From the NCBI GenBank assembly GCA_963703085.1, contig OY969789.1, positions 496,001-560,000 on the forward strand: a DNA stretch of 64,000 nucleotides, in the 5' to 3' direction. Within the stretch, counting starts at the first letter, position 1. Every line of letters starts with the position of its first letter. Positions 16,537 through 25,019 of this stretch are shown here, piece by piece. The position numbers were made by a program, and so were the translations under genes. Source of the stretch: DATAEG01 sp963703085 (GTDB lineage: Bacteria > Actinomycetota > Actinomycetes > Mycobacteriales > Jatrophihabitantaceae). The notes below the pieces were generated by a model that did not search any database, had not been told where the DNA came from, and saw only the letters and a program-made list of their open reading frames with translations.

Positions 16537-17748
16537 GTGTATGCGATCCGCGCAGACCGTGCCTTCGACGGTGCCCAGTTCATCCGCGATGCGACGGTGC
16601 TGATCGACGGCACGCAGATCGTCGCGATCAGTGCCGGCGCCGCTGAGCTGCCGGACGGTTGCCGGCTGCGCGACTTCGGCGCCGCGACAGTGCTGCCGGG
16701 CCTGATCGATGCGCACGTGCATCTGGTGGCCGACAGCGCCGATGCGGCGCTGGACAGGGTCGCCGGCTACAGCGACGTGGAGCTCGACGCGGTGATGACC
16801 GACGGTCTGCGGCGCAACCTCGCCGCCGGCGTCACAACGGTGCGCGATCTGGGCGACCGCAACTTCAGCGCACTGCTGCGCCGCGACGCACAAGCGGCCG
16901 CCGGTTACACCGACGGGCTGCCCACCATTCAGGCGGCGGGCCCTCCGATCACCAGCCCTGGCGGGCATTGCCATTACCTGGGCGGCGAAGCCGCTGACCG
17001 GGCGGCGCTTGCCGCGGCCGTCGCGGAGCGCGCCGAGCGAGGCGTCGACATCGTCAAGGTGATGTCCAGCGGGGGGATGCTGACGCTGGGCACCGACGTG
17101 CTCGCGCCGCAGTTCTCTGATGCGGATCTGCAGTTCCTGTGCGACGCAGCGCATGCCGCCGGTCTGCGCATCACTGCGCACGCGCACGCCCTTGCCGCGG
17201 TGGAGCAGGTGCTGGCCGCCGAGGTGGACGGCATCGAACACTGCTCGTGCCTGACCGAACGCGGCCCGGTGCTCTCCGACGACCTGCTCGAACAGTTGGC
17301 CGGCAGCCAGGTCGTGGTCGGCGGCGCCCTGGGCGCACCGAAGGAGGGCTTCCTCAACCTGGGTCCGCAGGCACTGGCCACCATGCAACGCATGCACACC
17401 ACACCCGAGCAGATGATGGCCAAGCGGCGGGAGACGACGGCCCGGATGCTGCAAGCCGGCGTGCGACTCATCGCCAGTACCGACGCCGGAATCGCCGAGC
17501 ACAAGCCGCATGGATCGGTGCACCTCGCGGTTGCCGACCTGGTCGAGGCCGGCGCCTCGCCTGCCGCTGCCCTGGCGGCGGCCACTGCCGCGTCGGCGGC
17601 GGCGTGCGGTCTGGGTGAGCAGAAGGGGCGGCTGCGGGCCGGCTTCGACGCGGACCTGGGCGTGGTCGACGGCGACCTGTCCATCGACCCCGAGGCACTT
17701 ACCCAGGTGCGTGCTGTGGTGCTGCGCGGCACCCTGACAGACGCCTGA
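16537..17748 (+). CDS. Amidohydrolase family protein (imidazolonepropionase/prolidase-like)
   Basis: 403-residue metal-dependent hydrolase. The HxH metal motif is in GLIDAHVHLVADSADAA, the probable carbamylated lysine in VDIVKVMSSGGM, further ligands in ITAHAHALAAVE and EHCSCL, and the catalytic aspartate in LIASTDAGIAEHKPHG. This pattern matches the imidazolonepropionase-like/Sgx subgroup that cleaves cyclic amides or Xaa-Pro dipeptides. GTG at 16537 with GGGAG upstream. It lies 66 bases after the PHP hydrolase on the same strand, so it is likely in the same operon or regulon. Confidence 0.88.
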   Translation: MYAIRADRAFDGAQFIRDATVLIDGTQIVAISAGAAELPDGCRLRDFGAATVLPGLIDAHVHLVADSADAALDRVAGYSDVELDAVMTDGLRRNLAAGVTTVRDLGDRNFSALLRRDAQAAAGYTDGLPTIQAAGPPITSPGGHCHYLGGEAADRAALAAAVAERAERGVDIVKVMSSGGMLTLGTDVLAPQFSDADLQFLCDAAHAAGLRITAHAHALAAVEQVLAAEVDGIEHCSCLTERGPVLSDDLLEQLAGSQVVVGGALGAPKEGFLNLGPQALATMQRMHTTPEQMMAKRRETTARMLQAGVRLIASTDAGIAEHKPHGSVHLAVADLVEAGASPAAALAAATAASAAACGLGEQKGRLRAGFDADLGVVDGDLSIDPEALTQVRAVVLRGTLTDA

Positions 17749-17766
17749 CCGCCGCGCTGCCGCGGG

Positions 17767-18165
17767 TCAGCCGGATCGCGCCCGAACCCCGGTCGAGTCG
17801 TCCAGTCCGAATGCAGCGATCCGAGTGGGGTGGATGCGGATCATCTCGTCGGCGAAGCCGGGCCCGAGAGCCGTGCCGCCGGTGGGCAGGGCCTCGGCAC
17901 GGCCGCGCACTTCGAGCATCCGCACTGTCCATGGATCGGTCGAGATGATGTCGTCGACGACGATCGCCGCCCACGGGTTGGCCTGCACATCCCGGTACTT
18001 CTTGCGGGCGCCGAAGTTGTGCCCGCCGATGTCGATGGTCCCCAGCTCCTCGTTGTGCTGGAACGACACCGGCACCACGTGCGGATGCCCGTCCGCTCCC
18101 GCGGTGGCGAAGCGACCGAGTCGCTGCGTGCGCAGGTATTCCTGTTCTGCTGCGGTGAACTCCAT
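17767..18165 (-). CDS. PPOX-class F420-dependent oxidoreductase (FMN-binding split barrel)
   Basis: 132-residue split-barrel protein beginning MEFTAAEQEYLRTQRLGRFA, with GHPHVVPVSF and RKKYRDVQANPWAAIVVDD, the pattern of actinobacterial F420-dependent PPOX enzymes. The ATG at 18165 is preferred over longer starts because GGAAAGGGAG precedes it and the added residues are not conserved in style. Substrate unknown. An 18-bp dyad sits in its promoter with the geometry used by MerR/SoxR regulators, suggesting redox or toxicant induction. Confidence 0.88.
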   Translation of the reverse strand: MEFTAAEQEYLRTQRLGRFATAGADGHPHVVPVSFQHNEELGTIDIGGHNFGARKKYRDVQANPWAAIVVDDIISTDPWTVRMLEVRGRAEALPTGGTALGPGFADEMIRIHPTRIAAFGLDDSTGVRARSG

Positions 18166-18189
18166 GGCGCTCCCTTTCCGGTGCGCACC

Positions 18190-18220
18190 AGCTAACGCCT
18201 TCAACCTCAGTTGAAGTCAA
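18190..18220 (-). promoter_or_regulatory. MerR/SoxR-type promoter: dyad in a 19-bp spacer
   Basis: On the minus strand TTGACT (18220-18215) and TTAGCT (18195-18190) are separated by 19 bases. The perfect dyad CTTCAAC-CTCA-GTTGAAG (18199-18216) fills the spacer. Overlong spacers with an 18-bp dyad are the hallmark of MerR-family activation, and the dyad resembles SoxR boxes. The -10 match is weak, and no merR/soxR gene is in the window. Confidence 0.5.
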
Positions 18221-18295
18221 GCGCTGCTGCAGCTCAACAGCTGGACCCCGCGACGCGTTACAGAGGGTGAGAGGCTGACCGCCGGGAAGGGCAAC

Positions 18296-18787
18296 GTGGA
18301 CTTCGAGACCTACGCAACACGATCGCGACACCGACTACTGCGCTTCGCCGTGGTGCTCACCGATGATCCGGAATTGGCCCAGGACCTGGTGCAAGACGTT
18401 CTGCTGAAGGCTCAGCAACGGTGGCCGCGGATCGGCGAACTGGAGCAGTCCCACGCGTACGTGCGCCGGATGCTGGTCAACGAGGTGGTCTCCTGGCGGC
18501 GCAAATGGGCGCGCATCGAGGCCCGACCCGACGATCGTCTGGACCACGCGGTACCCGACGAAACCGACGCAATCGCCCGCCGCGACATCATCCTGCGCCA
18601 GCTCTCCCGCCTCCCGGTCCGGCAGCGCGCCGCCGTCGTGATGCGCTACTTCGAGGACATGTCCGACGTCGAGATCGGGGTAGTCCTCGGCTGCCGTCCG
18701 TCCACGGCTCGCGGCCTGCTGCACCGGGCCTTGAAGTCCCTGCGCGTCGACCTCGAATCCCACACCTTTATCGAAGCCCACCTGTGA
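18296..18787 (+). CDS. SigE-family ECF RNA polymerase sigma factor
   Basis: 163 residues with region 2 (RHRLLRFAVVLTDDPELAQDLVQDVLLKA) and region 4 (LPVRQRAAVVMRYFEDMSDVEIGVVLGCRPSTARGLLHRAL, split here only by position). This is the small SigE family abundant in actinomycetes (SigE70-like), usually linked to an anti-sigma or membrane partner. GTG start after GGGAAGGG. The downstream membrane protein overlaps in context and is the likely regulator or partner. Confidence 0.9.
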   Translation: MDFETYATRSRHRLLRFAVVLTDDPELAQDLVQDVLLKAQQRWPRIGELEQSHAYVRRMLVNEVVSWRRKWARIEARPDDRLDHAVPDETDAIARRDIILRQLSRLPVRQRAAVVMRYFEDMSDVEIGVVLGCRPSTARGLLHRALKSLRVDLESHTFIEAHL

Positions 18788-18804
18788 CCACCGAAGGAGC
18801 ACCC

Positions 18805-19827
18805 ATGTTCACCGAGACCGACCTGCGCGACGCGCTCGACCACTCGGCCGCGCGAGCCGACGCACTCGCCGATCGCCACTCGGTCCTGGTGGCTGCACCA
18901 GACTCGTCCCGTCAGCTCGGACGACGAATCGTGCTGCCCATCGCGGTAGCCGCAACCGCTGCAGCCGTCATCGCCGGGGGCACTCTCGTCGGTCATCGAT
19001 CCACTGCGCGGCCGGCAGCGACGAAGCAATCGTCGATCTCGGCTGCGACGACCACGGCACCTGCTCCCGCGCCGAAGCGGGTCCCGGCAACCGTCTCGGT
19101 CGTCGATCGGTTCACGATCGGTGCGGCCAACCCGACTTACGAGATCCTCGACGCAAGCACGCCGGCAACGAACGCTGAGTACGGCGGAGCGATCGTCGAC
19201 GGCCAGGACATCGAGGTGGTCGCCATTCCGGAGTCGGCGGGGTTCAATCCCGAAACGCGGTTCACCGGCGCGCAACGGGTACCCGTGGCGGGCGTGCTCG
19301 GCTACTACGGGTCGATCGTGCTGTGGCCGGCGGACGGTGTGCCGGACCAGAACACCGACAAGCACGGCGGGCCGGGGCCCGCGCTGGGCTGGCGGACGGC
19401 CGACGGGACTTGGTTGTTCGTCACCACCGGCCCGGGCGGCCCCAAGGGCGCGGCGAGCCTTGCTGCGGCGTATCGCAAGCTGCACGTCACGCTGCACGGC
19501 AACACCACTAGGTTGCCCTACCAGACCGGTTATCTTCCCGCTGGAATGCACCTCGATTCGCTCGGTTCAGCCGGATCGAATCCAGTGTCCGATGCGACTC
19601 TGGTCGCCGGGCACCGGCGGATCGACATCAACGTCTCCCGTGGAGACCTGGCAGTGAAGAGCCCCGGCACCAAGTCGGTCTTTCGCACCGTCGGCGGCTA
19701 CTCCGTCGCCATCTTGGGCAGCGGGTACTCCAGGGCAACGCTGCAGCGCGTGCTGGACTCCATGAAATTCGCCGACCCGTCGAGTGGCGGCGCCGGGTGG
19801 TGGACCCTCGCCCGAGCCTTCGGCTGA
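18805..19827 (+). CDS. Single-pass membrane protein, probable partner of the ECF sigma factor
   Basis: 340 residues. A short cytoplasmic N-terminus (MFTETDLRDALDHSAARADA) and one transmembrane helix at about residues 45-67 (IVLPIAVAATAAAVIAGGT) precede a long extracytoplasmic beta-rich region. ATG at 18805 is chosen for its GAAGGAG at 18793-18799; an in-frame GTG at 18784 overlapping the sigma-factor stop is the alternative. No zinc anti-sigma motif. Position and topology resemble anti-sigma-like proteins beside SigE-family factors, but no family is recognised with confidence. Confidence 0.7.
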   Translation: MFTETDLRDALDHSAARADALADRHSVLVAAPDSSRQLGRRIVLPIAVAATAAAVIAGGTLVGHRSTARPAATKQSSISAATTTAPAPAPKRVPATVSVVDRFTIGAANPTYEILDASTPATNAEYGGAIVDGQDIEVVAIPESAGFNPETRFTGAQRVPVAGVLGYYGSIVLWPADGVPDQNTDKHGGPGPALGWRTADGTWLFVTTGPGGPKGAASLAAAYRKLHVTLHGNTTRLPYQTGYLPAGMHLDSLGSAGSNPVSDATLVAGHRRIDINVSRGDLAVKSPGTKSVFRTVGGYSVAILGSGYSRATLQRVLDSMKFADPSSGGAGWWTLARAFG

Positions 19828-19837
19828 TCCGAGCCTC

Positions 19838-19875
19838 AGCCGGTCGTCGGCCCGGATCCGGGTCGACGACCGGCT
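19838..19875. terminator. 38-base near-perfect hairpin after the ECF sigma operon
   Basis: Arms AGCCGGTCGTCG (19838-19849) and CGACGACCGGCT (19864-19875) enclose a second perfect palindrome CCCGGATCCGGG (19851-19862). The remaining G and T can form a wobble pair, so the RNA folds as one continuous stem. No U-tract follows, as usual for actinobacterial terminators. It lies 10 bases after the membrane-protein stop. Confidence 0.7.
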
Positions 19876-19911
19876 GAATTGACACACCACTGCCCCGATA
19901 ACGTTGGCCCG

Positions 19912-22900
19912 ATGCATGACGATCGACTGCTCATCGAAGGCCGGCTGCGCCGCACGTTGCAGCGCATCGAGGATGCCGTCTACTCCGATTCGGCCCCGGT
20001 GGAGCTGGCCCGGTGGGACGTCCCGGCCGAGCCGGTGCCGGTGGCGGACGGACTGGCCGCCGATTTCGTGCCGACCCAGGTGGGCGAGCAATGGGGTCCG
20101 CCGTGGGGCACCACGTGGTTTCGAGCAAGGGGCACGGTTCCACGATCCTTCGCCGGTCGCGCGGTCGAGCTGAGACTGGACCTCGGCTTCGACGTGCTGC
20201 GCACCGGATTCCACGTCGAGGGATTGGTCTACCGGGCCGACGGCTCGCCGGTGAAGGCACTCAACCCACGCACGCAGTGGGTGCGCATCGGCGACGCGGT
20301 CAGCGGCGGCGAACAGGTCGAGCTCTTCGTCGAGGCTGCGTCGAATCCGTTGCTCCTCGGCGGTGGCGGCTTCGACTTCCGCCCCTCACCACTGGGCGAT
20401 CGCGACACCGCCGGGGACGCACCCCTCTACCGGGTGGTGCGAGCGGAGCTGGCCGTGTTCGAGGCCGAGGTGTGGGAGTTGCAGCAGGATCTCGAGGTGC
20501 TCGGCCAGCTCGCCGCCGAGCTCAGCGTGGACGACCCGCGCCGGTGGGAGATCCTGCGCGCCGTCGACCGCGCGCTCGACCGTCTCGACGTGGCGGCCAT
20601 CCCCGCCACCGCTGCGGCCACGCGCGCCGAGCTTGCCGACGTGCTGGCAGCACCGGCGCGGGCCAGCGCGCATCGACTCAGCGCCGTCGGGCACGCGCAC
20701 ATCGACTCGGCGTGGCTGTGGCCGGTGCGCGAGACGGTGCGCAAGGTCGCCCGGACCACGTCCAACGTGGTCTCCCTGATGGACGATCACCCTGAGCTGA
20801 TCTACGCGATGTCCTCCGCGCAGCAGTTCGCCTGGCTGAAGGAGCACCGACCCGAGGTGTGGGCCGGCGTCGTCGAACGGGTGCGCGAGGGCCGGTTCGT
20901 GCCGGTCGGCGGCATGTGGGTCGAGTCCGACACCAACATGCCCGGCGGCGAGGCGCTTGGCCCGGCAGTTCAGCCACGGCAAGCGGTTCTTCCTCGACGA
21001 GTTCGGCATCGAGACCCGCGAAGTGTGGCTGCCGGACTCGTTCGGCTACACCGCCGCATTGCCGCAGCTCATCGCGCTGTCCGGGTCGCAGTGGTTCCTC
21101 ACCCAGAAGATCTCCTGGAACAAGACGAACCGCTTCCCGCACCACTCGTTCCGCTGGGAAGGCCTCGACGGCACCCGCATCTTCACCCACTTCCCGCCGG
21201 CCGACACGTACGGCTCGGAGGTCTCCGGCGCCGAGGTGGCACACGCCGCACGCAACTTCGCCGACAAGGGCGCCGCCACCCGCTCGTTGCTGCCCGTTCG
21301 GGTGGGGTGACGGCGGGGGTGGGCCTACTCGCGAGATGCTGGCCCGCGCCACGCGATTGCGCGACCTCGACGGCTCGGCGCGGGTGGAGATCGAGCGGCC
21401 GGACGAGTTCTTCGCGAAGGCAGAGGCGGAGTACCCGCAGGCGCCGATCTGGGTCGGCGAGCTCTACCTCGAGATGCACCGCGGCACCTACACCTCGCAG
21501 GCGAAGACGAAACAGGGCAACCGGCGTAGCGAGCATCTGCTTCGCGAGGCCGAGCTGTGGTGTGCCACCGCTGCGGTGCGCACCGGTGCCGCGTATCCCT
21601 ACGAAGCACTGGATCGCATCTGGAAGCTGGTGCTGCTGCAGCAGTTCCACGACATCCTGCCCGGCTCGTCGATCCACTGGGTGCACCGCGAGGCAGCAGA
21701 GAACTACGCGGCCGTCGCTGCCGAGTTGGAGCAAATGATCACCGAGGCGCAACAAGTCCTGGCCGGAGACGGCACCGACGCCGATGATGTTCAACGCCGC
21801 GCCGGATGAGCGCGACGATGTTGCTGCCATGGGTGCGGGACCCGCACGAGCGGTGACCGCCATGCTGCGTCCCCCGGTTCACGACGGCGACGATCTGGTC
21901 GTAGACAACGGTGTGCTGCGCATCCGCATTGATGACCGCGGGTTGCTCACCTCGGTATACGACCTCGGGGCGAAGCGGGAGGTGCTGGCTCCCGGATCGG
22001 CCGGCAATCTGCTGCAGTCGCACCCAGACACGCCGGTCCTCTTCGACGCCTGGGACGTCGATGCCTACTACCGCAACACCGTCACGGACCTGACCGAGGT
22101 CGAGTCCATCGAGCCGATCGACGCAGGCGTGCGGGTCACCCGGCGATTCGGCGAGTCGAGCGTCGTGCAGACGATCACGGTGCCCAACGACGGCACCAAG
22201 CGCGTCGACATCGAAACCGAGATCGACTGGCACGAGTCGGAGAAGATTCTGAAGGCCGGGTTCGAACTAGACGTCACCGCCGACCGGGCCGCCGCGGAGA
22301 TCCAGTTCGGCCACGTGTACCGACCGACGCATACCAACACCAGCTGGGACGCGGCCAAGTTCGAGGTCTGTGCGCACCGCTGGGTGCACGTCGGTGAGCC
22401 GGGCTACGGCGTCGCGGTCGTGAACGACTCGACCTACGGCCACGACATCAGCCGGGTGGACCGCGCCGGCGGTGGGACGGCGAGCCGCGTCCGGCTCTCC
22501 CTGCTGCGCGCGCCGAAGAGCCCGGACCCGGTGACCGATCAGGGCAAGCACACGCTGCGCTATGCGCTGGTGCCCGGCGCCACGATCGGCGACGCGGTGC
22601 GCGAGGGCTACCGGATCAACCTGCCGCGGCGCTCCGCCCACGGCAGCGGTGCGCCGGTCGAGCCGTTGGTGCGCGTCGACGGCGCAGGCGTCACCGTCGA
22701 GTCGGTGAAGCTCGCCGACGACGGCTCCGGCGACGTGGTGGTACGCCTCTACGAATCGCTCGGTGGCCGGTCCAGCGCCACCGTCACGGCCGGGTTCGAG
22801 TTCGGCGAGCGCTACCCGGTGGACCTGCTCGAGCGGCGCATCGACGGGTCTGCGCCGCCGCCTGCCGGCCCGGCCGCGGAGCTGGTCGAGCTGCGCCCGT

Positions 22901-22932
22901 TCCAGATCCTCACCCTGCGCTTCGCCCGCTGA
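19912..22932 (+). pseudogene. Alpha-mannosidase, glycoside hydrolase family 38, broken by three single-base insertions
   Basis: The four segments together read as one GH38 mannosidase of about 1005 residues, a normal length. The metal-binding HAHIDSAWLWPVRET is in the first segment and the nucleophile motif VWLPDSFGYTAALPQL in the second. Frame changes occur at an extra T (20957/20958, within GGEAL-ARQFSHGKRFF), an extra G (21296, within SLLP-FGWGDGGGGPTREM) and an extra G (21783, before MMFNAAPDERDDV). Each is +1 and the third restores the original frame. Every catalytic region remains intact and there are no other stops, so this is either a very recent pseudogene or sequencing error. The C-terminal part is the beta-sandwich domain. 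Confidence 0.85.
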
Positions 22933-22934
22933 CG

Positions 22935-22996
22935 TCCCGCGATGATCAAGGCGAGATGAGGGCTATAGCGCTCATTTCGCCTTGATCATCGCGGGA
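22935..22996. repeat. Palindromic element R3, copy 1 (terminator-like)
   Basis: 20-bp arms TCCCGCGATGATCAAGGCGA (22935-22954) and its complement (22977-22996) enclose a 22-base loop that itself holds ATGAG/CTCAT and GCTATAGC palindromes. It begins two bases after the mannosidase stop and lies before the convergent membrane-protein stop. A second copy with a 19-bp arm starting CCCGCGATGATCA and the same 22-base loop length is at 49087-49146. Confidence 0.8.
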
Positions 22997-23007
22997 AAGG
23001 GGGTGAG

Positions 23008-23436
23008 TTAGGCCCAGTCGCGGCGGCCACCGGGGCTGAACAGCAGGACGAGCACTGCCAGGGCGGAGAGCAGCATCGGGCCGCCGTAGCCGATGAGCCC
23101 GGCTTGGATGCCGAGGCTGAACCCGACCGGCAGGGCGAGGATCTCGAGAACGATCACCGGCGAGCGCGAGCTGTTCAGCCCGCGGCGCAGCCCGTTCGCG
23201 CACAGCCCGAGAACCGCCGCGCCGACCAACGCCAGTGCCGCGGCGAACAGCGCCCGGCCGATGCTGTCCGCGCTGTCCAACAGCGACTTGACGACGAGCA
23301 GCACGGCGGCGGCGACCAGCGCGATTCCTTGTACAGCCACGATGGCCGCCGCTATCCGGACCTCGCGGGCGACCGGCTCGGCACCGTCGGCGGGCACATC
23401 TGGAGCCCGGCCGGACGCGGTCGAGTCGGTAGGCAC
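23008..23436 (-). CDS. Small integral membrane protein of unknown function
   Basis: 142 residues from a GTG at 23436: about 25 hydrophilic residues, then four hydrophobic segments (IAAAIVAVQGIALVAAAVLL, LFAAALALVGAAVLGLCANG, VIVLEILALPVGFSLGIQAG, MLLSALAVLVLLF) and a basic end (SPGGRRDWA). Similar four-helix proteins are frequent in actinomycetes but have no known function. It is divergent from the diacylglycerol-kinase-like gene with a 36-base gap, so both promoters must share that gap. Confidence 0.75.
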   Translation of the reverse strand: MPTDSTASGRAPDVPADGAEPVAREVRIAAAIVAVQGIALVAAAVLLVVKSLLDSADSIGRALFAAALALVGAAVLGLCANGLRRGLNSSRSPVIVLEILALPVGFSLGIQAGLIGYGGPMLLSALAVLVLLFSPGGRRDWA

Positions 23437-23472
23437 GAAGGCCAACCCTACCGAGCGGTACCCTCGCGTCCT

Positions 23473-24390
23473 GTGCGCGTACTGGTGATCGCCAATCCGC
23501 GGGCGACCGCCACCACGCCGCGGGAGCGCCGCGTCCTCGCCAACGCCTTGGGCGCCCATGCGGAGCTCAGCATCGAGGAAACCGCGAATCGTGGGCACGC
23601 CGCGGCGCTGGCCTGCCGGGCGATGCGCGAAGAGGTCGAGGTGGTGATCGCGCTCGGTGGCGACGGCACCGTCAACGAGGTCATCAACGGTGCACTCACC
23701 GACGGCGTGCATGCCAAGGTCCCCTCGATCGGAATCGTCCCGGCCGGCTCGACGAACGTGTTCGCCCGGGCGCTGGGGCTGCCGAACGACCCGGTGGCGG
23801 CAACCGACGAACTGATCGAGGCGCTGCGCAGCGGGCGCCGTCGGGCGGTGTCCCTGGGCCGTGCCGAAGACCGCTGGTTCACCTTCGCCGCCGGCATCGG
23901 CCTGGATGCAGCCGTGGTGGCCGGCGTGGAGAAGCAGCGGCGCCGGGGACGTCGCTCCACCCACGCCTTGTACGTGCGCACCGCGATCGGCGAGTACTAC
24001 CGCGGCGACCGCCGACGCGGCGCCATCACGCTGAGCCGCCCGGACGGCACCACCACCGGCGGCCTGCACATGGCGGTCGTGGCGAACACCACGCCGTGGA
24101 CCTACCTCGGCGCCCGCCCGATCACCCCGACCCCGCGCGCCTCGTTCGACGCGGGCCTGGACATCTACGCACGCCGGTGGATGGGGCTGGTGCCGGTGCT
24201 CTACGCCCTGCCGCAGCTCATGCGCGCCGCAGAGCCGCACGATCGCGGCGCTCTCATCGAGCACGACCTGCCCGGACTGGTGCTCTCGTGTGACCGGCCG
24301 ATGCCGTTCCAGGTCGACGGCGATTACCTTGGCGAGCGCTCCGAAGTGCAGTTCTGGTCCATTCCCCGGGCAATCTCGATGGTCTGCTGA
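23473..24390 (+). CDS. Diacylglycerol/sphingosine kinase-like lipid kinase
   Basis: 305-residue DAGK-catalytic-domain protein. The nucleotide-binding motif ALGGDGTVNEVINGAL and SIGIVPAGSTNVFARALGLP are both intact, and the C-terminal beta domain ends with FQVDGDYLGERSEVQFWSIP, as in YegS/DgkB enzymes. It would phosphorylate diacylglycerol or a related lipid at the membrane. GTG start at 23473 gives the standard MRVLVIANPRA N-terminus. Just upstream of whiB1, an association also seen in other actinomycetes. Confidence 0.92.
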   Translation: MRVLVIANPRATATTPRERRVLANALGAHAELSIEETANRGHAAALACRAMREEVEVVIALGGDGTVNEVINGALTDGVHAKVPSIGIVPAGSTNVFARALGLPNDPVAATDELIEALRSGRRRAVSLGRAEDRWFTFAAGIGLDAAVVAGVEKQRRRGRRSTHALYVRTAIGEYYRGDRRRGAITLSRPDGTTTGGLHMAVVANTTPWTYLGARPITPTPRASFDAGLDIYARRWMGLVPVLYALPQLMRAAEPHDRGALIEHDLPGLVLSCDRPMPFQVDGDYLGERSEVQFWSIPRAISMVC

Positions 24391-24660
24391 GCCCTCACGC
24401 CGGCACCCCATGGGTTCATGATGAATTTCCGCCTGGGCCTTGCGCATGATCATCGTCGGGGTCCAGGCTTGGCATCCAGGGCGCTGCTGCGGCCGCGCCC
24501 GGCACATACCCCAAACGATTCGATGTCGCGCCCATGGATTGCGCCCGGGCGGTGACTACGAGCGCCAGTGCGGCCGCCGGCCTCAGCCCAACAGGGAGCA
24601 GCGGGCCAACCGCCTAGCAGGAAAGGTTTCCGCCACATATCCTTGAAAGCTGCACCAGCT
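24391..24660. other. Untranslated upstream region of whiB1, no gene seen
   Basis: Together with the CRP box and leader this gap is 342 bases, long for this window. No convincing reading frame, tRNA or strong hairpin is seen. A GCATGATCATCGTCGGG stretch near 24445-24461 resembles one arm of palindrome R3 but has no matching partner arm. The length suggests a regulated promoter for whiB1. Confidence 0.5.
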
Positions 24661-24676
24661 CGTGAAAGAATTCACA
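24661..24676. promoter_or_regulatory. CRP-family binding site upstream of whiB1
   Basis: CGTGA-AAGAAT-TCACA matches the CRP consensus TGTGA-N6-TCACA at 9 of 10 conserved positions. It lies 56 bases before the whiB1 start. In M. tuberculosis whiB1 is directly regulated by the CRP protein Rv3676, so the site is supported by motif and by known regulation of the orthologue. Confidence 0.7.
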
Positions 24677-24732
24677 AGCGTCGGGAGCACACCCAAGCCC
24701 CGATCACCGACGGACCTAAGGAGCACGAACCC

Positions 24733-24984
24733 ATGGATTGGCGGCATCGCGCCATCTGCCGTGACGAGGACCCCGAGCTGTTCTTTCCGATCGGCAACAC
24801 GGGCCCGGCACTGCTGCAGATCGAGCAGGCGAAGGCCGTCTGCCGGAGGTGTCCGGTGACCCAGGACTGCCTGTCCTGGGCCCTGGAAACCGGTCAGGAT
24901 GCCGGCGTCTGGGGTGCCCTCTCCGAAGATGAGCGGCGCGCGCTGAAGCGCCGCAACGCCCGGGCCCGCGCTCGGCTGGGCTAA
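24733..24984 (+). CDS. whiB1: WhiB1-type iron-sulfur transcriptional regulator
   Basis: 83 residues. Four cysteines sit in the WhiB arrangement (C9, then C37-x2-C40-x5-C46 in AVCRRCPVTQDCLSWAL) and should hold a nitric-oxide-sensitive 4Fe-4S cluster. The C-terminal turn reads GVWGALSEDERRALKRR followed by an arginine-rich DNA-contacting tail; WhiB1 normally has GVWGG, so the second glycine is alanine here. TAAGGAG precedes the ATG. WhiB1 acts with the primary sigma factor and is essential in mycobacteria. Convergent with pdtaS, as in M. tuberculosis. Confidence 0.93.
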   Translation: MDWRHRAICRDEDPELFFPIGNTGPALLQIEQAKAVCRRCPVTQDCLSWALETGQDAGVWGALSEDERRALKRRNARARARLG

Positions 24985-25019
24985 TCCAGCTGTAAGACAA
25001 TTGGCGCCGGACTGGGCCG

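Noticed and set aside
19878..19891. TTGACA before the mannosidase as a -35 element
   Set aside because: The nearest -10-like sequence (GATAAC) is only 12-13 bases away, too close for a sigma-A promoter.
24420..24465. Possible third copy of palindrome R3 (GCATGATCATCGTCGGG)
   Set aside because: It shares only about nine bases with the R3 tip and has no complementary arm at the expected distance.
24638..24643. TATCCT as a -10 element of whiB1
   Set aside because: No acceptable -35 hexamer at the proper distance and the CRP box would lie downstream of the start, unlike the known whiB1 promoter.
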